Part shown: positions 1 to 9,474 of the stretch, piece after piece
Position numbering within the stretch: position 1 is the first letter of the stretch
How the letters are laid out: every line of letters begins with the position of its first letter
Assembly: GCA_031556525.1 (NCBI GenBank)
Contig: JAVBSS010000010.1
Location: 1 to 64,000, forward strand
Length of the DNA stretch: 64,000 nt
Origin: JAVBSN01 sp031556525
GTDB taxonomy: Bacteria > Bacillota > Clostridia > Lachnospirales > Lachnospiraceae
Direction: 5' to 3'
Translations under genes and position numbers: made by a program
Notes under the pieces: model-generated
What the model was told of the DNA's origin: nothing
The model's database searches: none
Seen by the model: the letters and a program-made list of their open reading frames with translations, nothing else

Positions 1-18
1 ACTTTGCGGGTGAGAGCG

Positions 19-120
19 TTATTTTTTATGTTTATCGTTGTTATTACGCAAATTAATAACTAGAGTTATTATTGCAACAAGCATTATTACAAAAGTAAAT
101 AAATCACTATATGTAACCAT
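19..120 (-). CDS. Small hydrophobic peptide, putative holin-like type I toxin
   Basis: A 33-residue ORF begins with MVTYSDLF, continues with one hydrophobic membrane segment (about residues 8-24) and ends in a basic tail (DKHKK). This matches the pattern of the putative holin-like toxin family of Firmicutes, whose members insert in the membrane and are controlled by an antisense RNA. The start used is the ATG at 118-120. A second in-frame ATG at 124-126 lies closer to the purine-rich AGAAGGGA stretch. An antisense RNA for this family would overlap the 3' end, which sits at the window edge, so the antitoxin cannot be seen. Too short to be certain; the sequence pattern is the only evidence. Confidence 0.55.
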   Translation of the reverse strand: MVTYSDLFTFVIMLVAIITLVINLRNNNDKHKK

Positions 121-190
121 AAGCATCAGTCCCTTCTAAAAGATGAGGGTGGCTGACATAATCGCCCTACCGGTTCCTTTGTTAAATATA

Positions 191-290
191 TTACAAGCAA
201 AGCTTGTAATCGACATTCGATGCTCGTGATGAATAGGCTTAAGCCTGCTCCCGCTCACTAACGCTCATTACACTATAAGCAAAGCTTATA
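191..290. repeat. Pair of near-identical small hairpins
   Basis: Two perfect inverted repeats share the core AAGCAAAGCTT: TTACAAGC-AAA-GCTTGTAA at 191-209 and TATAAGC-AAA-GCTTATA at 274-290. A GGCTTAAGCC palindrome lies between them. No gene is visible from 127 to 538 on either strand, so this is noncoding DNA upstream of the toxin-like peptide and the hydEGF operon. Confidence 0.5.
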
Positions 291-414
291 ATTGTTATTA
301 GATGAATATGTTAACTAGATAATAGTTAAAGATAAACAAGATGTGTAAAAGAATAATTATATATCTTACATGAATAATATAACATATATAAGAAAATAAT
401 ACAATACAAAAATC

Positions 415-447
415 AAGCTAGTAGATATTTTATTTACTAGCTTTTTT
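415..447 (+). terminator. Intrinsic terminator, 9-bp stem with T-run
   Basis: AAGCTAGTA at 415-423 pairs perfectly with TACTAGCTT at 435-443, with an 11-nt loop and a run of T. It would stop transcription arriving from the left and isolate the S1/hydEGF operon. No plus-strand gene ends immediately before it, so it may end a noncoding transcript. Confidence 0.6.
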
Positions 448-538
448 GTGCTATACTATTATTACTTAGCTCGGTACTGTCGAGTTTAGTGTATATGGTA
501 TTACCCGTATATTATATAAAACTTTGGAGGATGTTATT

Positions 539-1450
539 ATGGAATCAATGAACGATTATTTGGAAGAGATAGATAAATCTTTTAGAAAGATAGCAGAAGG
601 AGATATGATCACTGGTACAATACTTGATATCAACGAGGATGAGATTACTCTTGACTTAAGGTATTATACACAAGGAATTATACCAACATCGGAATTATCA
701 GATGATCCTAATTTTAAGGCGATGGATGAGCTGAAGATAGGTGATGAACTTACTGCTACAGTGACTAGACTTGATGATGGAAAAGGTAACATTGCATTAT
801 CATTAAAAGAAGCAACACAGGTTCTTGTATGGGATAAACTTGCAGAATTATTTGAGAATCAGACAAAGGTTAGTGTTAAGATAAGCCAAGCAGTAAATGG
901 TGGAGTAGTAACATTTTTAGAAGGTATGAGAGCGTTTATACCAGCATCGCAATTATCTACAACATATGTTGAAGACTTAGAAGCATGGGTTGGAAAGACT
1001 GTTGAAGCGGTTGTTATTACAGCAGATGAGAATAACGGTAAATTAGTTCTTTCATCAAAAGTGGTAGAAAAAGAAAAAGAAGATGCTAGCACTAATAAGA
1101 AAATGGCAATGATTGTACCAGGTTCTGTATTTGAAGGAAAAGTAGAATCATTAATGCCTTATGGTGCATTTGTTTCTATGGATAACGGATTAACAGGACT
1201 TGTTCATATATCAAAGATATGTCAAAAGAGAATTAGTAAACCTTCAGAAGTATTATCACTTGGGCAGAAGGTTAAAGTTAAAGTAGTAGAAGTTAAAGAA
1301 GGAAAGATAAGTCTTAGCATGAAAGAGTTTGATGATTCTGTTGAAGCAATAGAGACTGATACGATAGAAGAGTTTAACTATGTATGTGAAGAAGATACAT
1401 CAACAACAGCATTTGGCGCAATCTTTGCAAACATCAAATTAGACAACTAG
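539..1450 (+). CDS. S1-domain RNA-binding protein
   Basis: A protein of 303 residues containing S1-type OB folds. One spans about residues 18-90 (GDMITGTILDI ... ALSLKEA), a weaker one about 100-175, and a canonical one about 191-260 (GSVFEGKVESLMPYGAFVSM ... ISLSMKEF). Such proteins bind single-stranded RNA and resemble short RpsA paralogues of Firmicutes. The ATG at 539 is chosen because GGAGG at 526-530 is correctly spaced; an upstream TTG at 524 overlaps that site. It ends 15 bp before hydE, so it heads the hydrogenase maturation operon. No role in hydrogenase assembly is known to me. Confidence 0.85.
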   Translation: MESMNDYLEEIDKSFRKIAEGDMITGTILDINEDEITLDLRYYTQGIIPTSELSDDPNFKAMDELKIGDELTATVTRLDDGKGNIALSLKEATQVLVWDKLAELFENQTKVSVKISQAVNGGVVTFLEGMRAFIPASQLSTTYVEDLEAWVGKTVEAVVITADENNGKLVLSSKVVEKEKEDASTNKKMAMIVPGSVFEGKVESLMPYGAFVSMDNGLTGLVHISKICQKRISKPSEVLSLGQKVKVKVVEVKEGKISLSMKEFDDSVEAIETDTIEEFNYVCEEDTSTTAFGAIFANIKLDN

Positions 1451-1465
1451 AATAGGGAACATATT

Positions 1466-2524
1466 ATGAGTAATATAATAAGTATTATTGATAAATTAAA
1501 GACCGAGCAAATGTTAGATGAATCTGAATTTAAGCTATTGTTAGATAATATAGATGAAGAATCTTCTGAGTATTTACACAATCAGGCAAGAGAAGTTGCT
1601 GATGGTATATTTAGCAATAATATATATGTGCGAGGCTTAATAGAATTTACAAACTATTGTAAGAATGACTGTTATTACTGTGGTATAAGGGCAAGCAATA
1701 AGGATGCTGATAGATATAGGCTTAGTAAAGAACAGATGCTAGACTGTGCTAAGCAAGGGTATAATTTAGGATTTAGGACATTTGTACTTCAAGGTGGAGA
1801 AGATATGTCTTATAGTGATGATGACATAGTTGATATAGTAAGTAGTATTCGTAGCGAATATGAAGATGTAGCAATTACATTATCAATAGGTGAGAGAAGT
1901 TATGAAGCCTACAAGAAGTATTTTGATGCAGGTGCGGATAGATATTTACTACGGCATGAGACGGTTAATGAAGAACATTATAATAAACTTCATCCTAATA
2001 GTTTGAGTATATCAAATAGAGTTAAATGCCTAGAAAATCTAAAAAAAATAGGTTATCAGGTCGGAACAGGAATTATGGTAGGTTCGCCGTATCAGACAAC
2101 AGATAATATAATTGAAGATCTAATGTTTATCAAAAGATTCAAGCCTCATATGGTTGGAATTGGGCCATACATTGCACATAAGGCCACACCTTTTGCAGAT
2201 ATGGAAAATGGAACTTTGGAACTGACGTTAAGACTGTTATCAATAATAAGATTAATGATGCCAGAGGTTCTATTGCCGTCAACAACAGCTCTTGGAACAA
2301 TAGATCCCAAGGGGCGTGAGTTAGGAATATTAGCTGGAGCAAATGTAGTTATGCCTAATCTGTCACCAACAGATGTTAGGAAAAAATATATGTTATATGA
2401 TAATAAAATATGCACTGGAGATGAGGCAGCAGAGTGTAAGAATTGTTTGGATTTGCGTCTTCAATCAATAGGGTATAAAATAGTAGTAGATAAAGGTGAC
2501 CATGTGGGATGGAGCCGTAATTAG
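1466..2524 (+). CDS. hydE: [FeFe]-hydrogenase maturation radical SAM protein HydE
   Basis: 352 residues, the usual HydE length. The radical SAM [4Fe-4S] motif CKNDCYYC places cysteines at residues 65, 69 and 72, followed by the GGED-type SAM loop (LQGGEDMSY) and a BATS-like C-terminal half. HydE works with HydG and HydF to build the diiron subcluster of the H-cluster; it processes the HydG product in the cytosol. The gene follows the S1-domain gene by 15 bp and precedes hydG by 21 bp, so all are co-transcribed. The hydrogenase structural gene is not in this window. Confidence 0.95.
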   Translation: MSNIISIIDKLKTEQMLDESEFKLLLDNIDEESSEYLHNQAREVADGIFSNNIYVRGLIEFTNYCKNDCYYCGIRASNKDADRYRLSKEQMLDCAKQGYNLGFRTFVLQGGEDMSYSDDDIVDIVSSIRSEYEDVAITLSIGERSYEAYKKYFDAGADRYLLRHETVNEEHYNKLHPNSLSISNRVKCLENLKKIGYQVGTGIMVGSPYQTTDNIIEDLMFIKRFKPHMVGIGPYIAHKATPFADMENGTLELTLRLLSIIRLMMPEVLLPSTTALGTIDPKGRELGILAGANVVMPNLSPTDVRKKYMLYDNKICTGDEAAECKNCLDLRLQSIGYKIVVDKGDHVGWSRN

Positions 2525-2545
2525 TAAACAGAAAGAAGGATTAAG

Positions 2546-3958
2546 ATGTACGACGTTAAGTCAAAGATAGCAGAAGAATTTATAGATGATGGGGAGATAT
2601 TAGAATCTATAAAATATGGTGAAGATAACAAGAGTAACACATCTCTTATTAGAGACATTATTACTAAAGCAAGAGGATACAAAGGAATATCACATAGAGA
2701 AGCAATGGTATTATTAGAATGTGATAATGAAGAATTAAATGAGGAAATATTTACTCTTGCAAAAGAGATAAAAGAGAAATTTTATGGCAACAGAATTGTA
2801 ATGTTTGCACCATTATATTTATCTAATTATTGTGTAAATGGTTGTGTGTATTGCCCATACCATTTGAAAAATCAACATATAGCACGTAAGAAATTGTCTC
2901 AAGAAGATATAAGAAGAGAAGTTATAGCTCTTCAAGATATGGGTCACAAAAGGCTTGCACTTGAGACTGGGGAAGATCCAGTTAACAATCCGATAGAATA
3001 TGTGTTAGAGAGTATTAAAACCATATATAGTATTAAGCATAAGAATGGTGCAATAAGAAGAGTAAATGTAAATATTGCTGCCACTACTGTTGAGAATTAT
3101 GAAAAACTGCGAGATGCAGGAATTGGAACATATATATTATTCCAAGAAACATATAACAAAGAAAATTATGAACTTCTTCATCCTACAGGCCCTAAGCATA
3201 ACTATGCATATCACACAGAAGCTATGGATAGAGCAATGGAAGGTGGAATAGATGATGTTGGTATAGGTGTATTATTTGGACTTAATATGTACAAGTATGA
3301 TTTTACAGGACTATTAATGCATGCAGAACATTTAGAAGCTGCTTGTGGAGTTGGACCTCATACAATTAGTATTCCAAGAATAAGACCAGCAGATGATATT
3401 GATACAGATGACTTTAAAGATGCAATAACAGATGATTTATTTGAGAAGATAATAGCAGTAATTAGAATAGCGGTTCCGTATACAGGAATGATTATATCTA
3501 CAAGAGAATCACAAGCAACAAGGGAAAAAGTATTAAGTCTAGGAGTATCACAGATTAGTGGAGGCTCAAGAACTAGTGTAGGTGGATATGTAGAAGAAGA
3601 GGAAGAAAATTCAGCTCAATTCGATGTAAATGACACTAGAACTCTAGACGAAGTAGTGAATTGGTTACTAAGCCTTGGTTACATTCCAAGTTTCTGTACA
3701 GCTTGTTATAGAGAAGGAAGAACTGGCGATAGATTTATGCAACTTGTAAAGAGTGGACAAATAGCAAATTGCTGTCAACCTAATGCGCTTATGACATTGA
3801 AGGAATATCTTGAAGATTATGCATCAGCTGATACGAAGGCAAAAGGTGATATAGTAATAGAGAAAGAATTAGAGAACATTACGACCCCAATAGTTAAGGA
3901 AAAAGCTATTAAGTATATTGAAGAACTAGTACATGGAGAAAGAGATTTCAGATTTTAA
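2546..3958 (+). CDS. hydG: [FeFe]-hydrogenase maturation tyrosine lyase HydG
   Basis: 470 residues, typical of HydG. The radical SAM motif has cysteines 96, 100 and 103 (CVNGCVYC). The C-terminal auxiliary cluster motif CTAC at 384-387 with a further cysteine at 410 gives the family spacing CX2CX22C. Together these identify the tyrosine lyase that makes the CO and CN ligands of the H-cluster via an Fe(CO)2(CN)cysteine synthon. The radical SAM fold resembles ThiH, but ThiH lacks this C-terminal cluster domain. The RBS AAGAAGGA lies just upstream. It sits between hydE and hydF in the same operon. Confidence 0.96.
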   Translation: MYDVKSKIAEEFIDDGEILESIKYGEDNKSNTSLIRDIITKARGYKGISHREAMVLLECDNEELNEEIFTLAKEIKEKFYGNRIVMFAPLYLSNYCVNGCVYCPYHLKNQHIARKKLSQEDIRREVIALQDMGHKRLALETGEDPVNNPIEYVLESIKTIYSIKHKNGAIRRVNVNIAATTVENYEKLRDAGIGTYILFQETYNKENYELLHPTGPKHNYAYHTEAMDRAMEGGIDDVGIGVLFGLNMYKYDFTGLLMHAEHLEAACGVGPHTISIPRIRPADDIDTDDFKDAITDDLFEKIIAVIRIAVPYTGMIISTRESQATREKVLSLGVSQISGGSRTSVGGYVEEEEENSAQFDVNDTRTLDEVVNWLLSLGYIPSFCTACYREGRTGDRFMQLVKSGQIANCCQPNALMTLKEYLEDYASADTKAKGDIVIEKELENITTPIVKEKAIKYIEELVHGERDFRF

Positions 3959-3977
3959 TGTAAGAGGAGATGGTGTT

Positions 3978-5171
3978 ATGAGTTTAGAATCAACCCCGAG
4001 ATCAAATCAGTTACACATAGGTATATTTGGAAGAAGAAATAGTGGTAAATCATCATTGATTAATGCTATTACTAACCAAAATATATCGCTTGTTTCAGAT
4101 GTTTTAGGAACAACAACCGATCCAGTATATAAGACTATGGAAATCTACGGTATAGGTCCGTGTGTATTCATTGATACAGCAGGTATTGATGATGAAGGTG
4201 ATTTAGGTTATATGCGTGTTGAGAAGACAAAAGCGGCTATCGATAAGACAGATATAGCTATAGTTGTTTGTGTAAGTGATGATATATCTGAAGAGATGCA
4301 ATGGATTGATATTCTGAAATTAAAGAACACACCATTTATAATTGTTGTAAATAAGGCGGATTTACTAGGTAATGTAACGTTTATAGAAGATAAGATTAAG
4401 AACACATTAGGTGTAGCACCTGTTGTTGTAAGTGCGATTAATAGAACTGGTATAGAAGATGTAATAGATAGAATTATTGAGGATATGCCTAAGGATTTTG
4501 AGAAAACAAGTATTGTAGGTGATTTAGTAAAAGAGGATGATACAGTATTACTTGTTATGCCTCAAGATATTCAAGCCCCTAAGGGTAGACTTATACTGCC
4601 ACAAGTTCAGGTTATAAGAGATTTGCTTGATAAAAAATGTATTGTTACATCGGTAACTACTGATAAATTAGATGTAGCATTAAAAAGCATGGTTAATCCA
4701 CCTAAATTAATTATAACGGATTCGCAGGTGTTTGATGTTGTATATGCAAAGAAACCAGTAGATAGTCTATTGACTTCTTTTTCAGTGTTGTTTGCAGCAT
4801 ATAAAGGAGACATTGATTATTACATAGAAGGTGCACTTACAATTGATAAACTTAACGAAGGTTCTAGAGTGTTAATAGCAGAAGCCTGTACTCATGCACC
4901 TCTTACAGAAGATATAGGCAGAGAAAAAATACCAGCAATGCTTAGAAAATTGGCAGGAGAAGGAATCAAGATTGATATAGTAAGTGGAGCAGATTTTCCT
5001 AAAGATTTAACCAAGTATGATTTGGTAATTCAATGTGGCGCATGTATGTTTAACAGAAAGTATGTGATGAGTAGAATTGATCTAGCCAAAGAACAAAAAG
5101 TGGCTATGACCAATTATGGAATAGTCATAGCCAAGGTAAAAGGGATACTGGATAAAGTATCAATCCTTTAA
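3978..5171 (+). CDS. hydF: [FeFe]-hydrogenase maturation GTPase HydF
   Basis: 397 residues from ATG 3978, preceded by GAGGAG at 3964-3969; the longer ORF from 3933 would overlap hydG and lacks a site. The N-terminal GTPase has GRRNSGKSS (P-loop), DTAG and NKAD. The C-terminal scaffold domain carries C304, H306, C353 and C356. HydF receives the diiron unit and delivers it to apo-hydrogenase. In the family motif CxH...HCxxC the residue before the second cysteine is His; here it is Gln352, a cluster-ligand position reported as exchangeable. The last 12 bp overlap the convergent DUF1189 gene. A perfect 10-bp inverted repeat (5101-5110 with 5124-5133) lies inside the 3' coding end. Confidence 0.95.
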   Translation: MSLESTPRSNQLHIGIFGRRNSGKSSLINAITNQNISLVSDVLGTTTDPVYKTMEIYGIGPCVFIDTAGIDDEGDLGYMRVEKTKAAIDKTDIAIVVCVSDDISEEMQWIDILKLKNTPFIIVVNKADLLGNVTFIEDKIKNTLGVAPVVVSAINRTGIEDVIDRIIEDMPKDFEKTSIVGDLVKEDDTVLLVMPQDIQAPKGRLILPQVQVIRDLLDKKCIVTSVTTDKLDVALKSMVNPPKLIITDSQVFDVVYAKKPVDSLLTSFSVLFAAYKGDIDYYIEGALTIDKLNEGSRVLIAEACTHAPLTEDIGREKIPAMLRKLAGEGIKIDIVSGADFPKDLTKYDLVIQCGACMFNRKYVMSRIDLAKEQKVAMTNYGIVIAKVKGILDKVSIL

Positions 5172-6134
5172 TTTGAATTTTCCGCTGTATGAACTCGTAG
5201 GAGTGGAAGATTGAGAATAGTTATTAGTTGAAGATTCTTGAGCAGTAGGAGTTGATTCAGGTGTAACCTCATTATCGGAATCATTATAAGTACTACGATA
5301 ATAAGGTACATAGTCCTCCTCTTTGCTATGAGAATCTTCTTTTTTAATCTGTGCTAAACATATGTATATACTAGTAAGTAATATAACGGCAAGGAAGACA
5401 GGCTTATTAGACAAATCGGTAAATAGTAATATAGGTCTTGAAAGTAGTTTCCAAAATGCTGCGATATAGATGCCCATAATATAGTGTTGTTTAAAACTAT
5501 ATAGTGTTTTTGTAAATACACCAAATATTGTTCCGATTACTGCATATAGTATGGCGACTACATAATAAGCAAAGGCATAGTATAGTGTTCCAATTAACGT
5601 AATTATGGTAAATATAATAGGGAACTGACTAGAAAGATAATCGTTAATATTATTGTTATCTAGATAATCAATTTTAAATAAAGAGCAGAAATCAGCAATA
5701 GATAATTCAGAAACTTGACCGCTCTGATAAACTAATATATTTGTGCTACTACCTAATATAATTGTACTAGATGAAGAAAGTGAAAAAGTATTCATTATAG
5801 AATTTATATCGCTATTAGTATAAGCTGTTACGGTCGTATCGATAACTGCAATACCGTTATTCTGTTGAAAAACATATGGTTCAGGTAGCTCCAAAATTCC
5901 GTTGCCCATGCTAAACTCAGGAAGATTATCAATGAAATCAGAGTAAGTGTTACTATTAACAAATGTTATAGTAGGTGTTAAAAGAGTAATAGCTGAAGAT
6001 ATAAGAGATATTGTTAAAACAAACAACAATATTTTCATAGCCCCCTGGTGTCTTAGACGTGAATACATAGATGGTTTGACAAGTCCGCTCAATGCCATAC
6101 CTAATTGTTTAAAAATGCCGATGTTTTGTATCAT
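5160..6134 (-). CDS. DUF1189-family integral membrane protein
   Basis: 324 residues from the ATG at 6132-6134, which has AAGGAGA upstream; the ORF could extend to 6185 but without a site. The N-terminal IGIFKQLGMALSGLVKPSMYSRLRHQG motif region before the first membrane segment is typical of DUF1189 proteins. One TM follows at about residues 35-55, then an extracytoplasmic domain (about 60-175) and three or four further TMs. The tail is Ser/Thr-rich. Function is unknown for the family. It is transcribed against hydF and shares 12 bp with it, and is divergent from the ATPase gene at 6360. Confidence 0.8.
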   Translation of the reverse strand: MIQNIGIFKQLGMALSGLVKPSMYSRLRHQGAMKILLFVLTISLISSAITLLTPTITFVNSNTYSDFIDNLPEFSMGNGILELPEPYVFQQNNGIAVIDTTVTAYTNSDINSIMNTFSLSSSSTIILGSSTNILVYQSGQVSELSIADFCSLFKIDYLDNNNINDYLSSQFPIIFTIITLIGTLYYAFAYYVVAILYAVIGTIFGVFTKTLYSFKQHYIMGIYIAAFWKLLSRPILLFTDLSNKPVFLAVILLTSIYICLAQIKKEDSHSKEEDYVPYYRSTYNDSDNEVTPESTPTAQESSTNNYSQSSTPTSSYSGKFKLKD

Positions 6135-6359
6135 AAAAATCTTCTCCTTAATGTATAAATGTAATACTATAATATCAATATTCATGTGTTAAAGCAATAT
6201 AATTTATAGAAGAAATGTAAATGTATAATACCACATATTTTGAAAGTATTTTTGAATTGATAAATTGGTAATTGAGGAGTACAATAAATAGAATGTTTAT
6301 CACAATAAAATGTATTAATGAGATATAGCGAATGAATAGTAAAGATGAGAGGTATACGT

Positions 6360-7670
6360 ATGTATAGAGAAATAGCAAAATTAGTATTATATAGAGATTT
6401 AGGAGATAATAGTATTCTTCATAATATAAGTAATATCTTTGAAGATTATGATTTAAATAGAGCAAACAAGGCAGATTTAGTTACAAGAATATATGGTGAG
6501 ATAAAGAGAATATTAGACTTAGCAACACAGTATGGTTTTGATAAAAACTTATGGCATAATTACCTAACATTTATATTGATTACAAATGAAAACCCATTTA
6601 GCTTAACTTGTGAAAAGGTTGGGGCTAATGATGGTTCAGTTAATCATTTTGCCAAGAGTGATTTCAGAATATTTAAGAAATTATTTGATTATGATTTTTC
6701 ACAGATAGAGAAAGATTTAGAGATAGATTGTTTTACAACTATATCCGATTACAAATCTATTGAGAAAAAAGAGAGAATGTATAATAAGAATGTAAGTGAC
6801 AAAGTTAGAAAGCTTAGTGAAGAAATTGAGCAAGCTAATAATGAAGAGGATATATTCGACTTAGTTACAGCATTCTATAAAGCTTATGGTGTTGGAATGT
6901 TTGGACTTAACAAGGCATTTAGAATAAAGCATTTAGGAGAAAGCCATATAGAATTCATACCTATTAATAATACAGATAAAGTAGTGTTAGATGATTTGAT
7001 AGGATATGAGATACAGAAGAAAAAGCTTATAGATAATACAGAAGCATTTGTAAATGGTAGAAGAGCTAACAACGCTTTATTATTTGGAGATAGTGGTACT
7101 GGAAAATCCACAAGCATCAAGGCTATTATTAATGAGTATTATGATCAAGGGCTTAGAATGATCGAGATATACAAGCATCAATTTGTAGACTTATCAACAG
7201 TAATTGCAGAGATTAAGAACCGTAATTATAGATACATTATATATATGGATGATTTGTCTTTTGAAGAATTTGAGACAGAGTACAAATTTCTTAAGGCTGT
7301 TATTGAAGGTGGTGTAGAGACAAAACCAGACAACGTACTTATATATGCAACATCAAATAGAAGACACATAATTAAAGAGACCTGGAAAGATAGAAATGAT
7401 GTGGAAAATGTAAATGGAATGCACAAATCAGATACTATGCAAGAGAAGTTATCTTTAGTAAATAGATTTGGTGTTACTATTAGTTTCTCAAAACCATCAC
7501 AGAAGGAATTCTTTGAAATAGTAGTAGGATTAGCAAAGAAATATCCAGAGATTACATTATCTGATGAAGAATTAATGGCAGAAGCAAATAAATGGGAGCT
7601 AAGTCATGGAGGAATTTCAGGTAGAACTGCACAGCAATTTATTAACTATTTAGCAGGAATTAAAGAATAG
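6360..7670 (+). CDS. DUF815-family AAA+ ATPase
   Basis: 436 residues starting at ATG 6360, with GAGAGG seven bases upstream; an earlier ATG at 6345 overlaps that site. Walker A is GDSGTGKST and Walker B is YIIYMDDLSF. The C-terminal half has the AAA+ lid and the ending NYLAGI typical of DUF815 proteins. The cellular role of this family is not established. It lies 10 bp upstream of the radical SAM gene and probably shares its transcript. Confidence 0.85.
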   Translation: MYREIAKLVLYRDLGDNSILHNISNIFEDYDLNRANKADLVTRIYGEIKRILDLATQYGFDKNLWHNYLTFILITNENPFSLTCEKVGANDGSVNHFAKSDFRIFKKLFDYDFSQIEKDLEIDCFTTISDYKSIEKKERMYNKNVSDKVRKLSEEIEQANNEEDIFDLVTAFYKAYGVGMFGLNKAFRIKHLGESHIEFIPINNTDKVVLDDLIGYEIQKKKLIDNTEAFVNGRRANNALLFGDSGTGKSTSIKAIINEYYDQGLRMIEIYKHQFVDLSTVIAEIKNRNYRYIIYMDDLSFEEFETEYKFLKAVIEGGVETKPDNVLIYATSNRRHIIKETWKDRNDVENVNGMHKSDTMQEKLSLVNRFGVTISFSKPSQKEFFEIVVGLAKKYPEITLSDEELMAEANKWELSHGGISGRTAQQFINYLAGIKE

Positions 7671-7680
7671 GAGAATTATA

Positions 7681-9450
7681 TTGAAGGTATTATTGGTTGC
7701 TATAAATGCGAAATATGTTCACTCTAATCTAGCAGTGTATTCTCTTGCAGCATACGCAAGGGAAACAGGTGTGGATATTGAAATAGGTGAATATACAATA
7801 AACAATAATAGGGATAATATTTTACAAGCAATATACGAAGAGAAGGCAGATATAGTTGCCTTCTCCTGTTATATTTGGAATATTGAATATGTATATTCAG
7901 TAGCAAAAGAACTTAAGAAAATATCCCCATCGACTAGTATATGGTTAGGTGGGCCAGAAGTATCTTATGATTCGGTAGAGGTTCTAAATAATTGGAACTT
8001 TGCAGATATTGTACTTCAAGGGGAAGGTGAAGAGACCTTTAGAGCACTTGTAGAATTATATAGTAGGAATGATATACAAGTTAGTGAAGAAGAGTTAGAA
8101 AACATTAAGGGCATTTCATATAGAAACGATGAATCTGAAGATATAATTCAAAATGAAATTCGCCAATTATTGGACATGGACAAGCTACCATTTGTATATG
8201 ATAATATAGATGATTTCCAAAATAGAATTATCTATTATGAGACAAGTAGAGGATGCCCATTTTCATGTAGTTATTGCTTATCATCAATTGATAAAAGTGT
8301 GAGGTTTAGAAGTTTAGATATAGTCTACAATGAACTTCAATATTTTCTAGATAATAAGGTTAAACAAGTTAAGTTTATTGATAGAACATTTAATTGTAGC
8401 AAGAGCCATTCGAGAGGGATATGGCAATATATATTAGATAATGATAATGGTATTACTAATTTTCATTTTGAAGTATCTTCGGATCTATTAGAGGAAGAGG
8501 ATTTTAGCATATTAAGAAATATGAGAGAAGGACTTATTCAACTTGAGATAGGACTTCAATCTACTAATAGTAAGGCAATCAAAGAGATTAGAAGAACTAT
8601 GAATATTAGTAAATTAGAGAATGCCTTAAAAACAGTAAATGATATGAAAAATATTCATCAACATTTAGACTTAATAGCAGGACTTCCGTATGAAGATTAT
8701 GAAAGTTTCAGGAGGTCTTTTAATGATGCTTATAAGCTTAGTCCAGAACAATTACAACTAGGTTTTCTCAAGGTTTTAAAAGGCTCATACATATATGAGA
8801 ATAGAGATAGCTATGGACTTATATATCATGATTATCCTCCATATGAAGTTATGGCAACAGATTGGATTAGTTATAATGAGATACTCAACCTAAAAGCAGT
8901 AGAAGAAGTTTTAGAGGTGTATTATAACAGTAGTCAATTTAAAAATACTATAAATTACTTGGAAGAGTTATACGCTGAACCTTTTGATTTATATAATGCA
9001 ATTGGAAAATATTATGATGAAAATAATTTATTTAGAATCCAACATAAACGAATAGCAAGGTATGAGGTTTTAATTGAATTTGCAAAAGAGAAAATAACAG
9101 ATTGTAATATAGAATTACTAAAGGAATTATTAACTTATGATATTTATCTAAGAGAGAATATTAAAAACAGGCCAGAATGGTCAACGAGTTTAGATGGATA
9201 TAAAAATGATTTTAAACAATTTTTTATAAATGGTGGAAATCAAGAATTAGATTTAAAGACAAATAGTACAGAATATGATTCAAAATTATCGGCAAGAGCG
9301 ATGCATATTGAACCTGTTAGCAAAGAGGCACTTAAATATATTGATAATAATATTGATGCTAATACCGATATAGTTTTTGGAGTATTTGATTATGAGAGTA
9401 GGAATCAATTAAACAATGATGCAACAGTTAGATTTGTGGAGCAATTGTAA
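7681..9450 (+). CDS. B12-binding domain radical SAM protein (DUF4080 type)
   Basis: 589 residues. The N-terminal cobalamin-binding Rossmann domain begins at KVLLVAINAKYVHSN and runs to about residue 130. A radical SAM core carries SRGCPFSCSYC (CxxxCxxC) near residue 195. The C-terminal third matches the DUF4080 extension of this family, ending in a region of low conservation. Substrate unknown. The start is TTG 7681 with AGGAG at 7669-7673; there is no better ATG at the N terminus. It ends directly before nth. Confidence 0.85.
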   Translation: MKVLLVAINAKYVHSNLAVYSLAAYARETGVDIEIGEYTINNNRDNILQAIYEEKADIVAFSCYIWNIEYVYSVAKELKKISPSTSIWLGGPEVSYDSVEVLNNWNFADIVLQGEGEETFRALVELYSRNDIQVSEEELENIKGISYRNDESEDIIQNEIRQLLDMDKLPFVYDNIDDFQNRIIYYETSRGCPFSCSYCLSSIDKSVRFRSLDIVYNELQYFLDNKVKQVKFIDRTFNCSKSHSRGIWQYILDNDNGITNFHFEVSSDLLEEEDFSILRNMREGLIQLEIGLQSTNSKAIKEIRRTMNISKLENALKTVNDMKNIHQHLDLIAGLPYEDYESFRRSFNDAYKLSPEQLQLGFLKVLKGSYIYENRDSYGLIYHDYPPYEVMATDWISYNEILNLKAVEEVLEVYYNSSQFKNTINYLEELYAEPFDLYNAIGKYYDENNLFRIQHKRIARYEVLIEFAKEKITDCNIELLKELLTYDIYLRENIKNRPEWSTSLDGYKNDFKQFFINGGNQELDLKTNSTEYDSKLSARAMHIEPVSKEALKYIDNNIDANTDIVFGVFDYESRNQLNNDATVRFVEQL

Positions 9451-9474
9451 TTGCATCCAAATAGGAGTTACATT

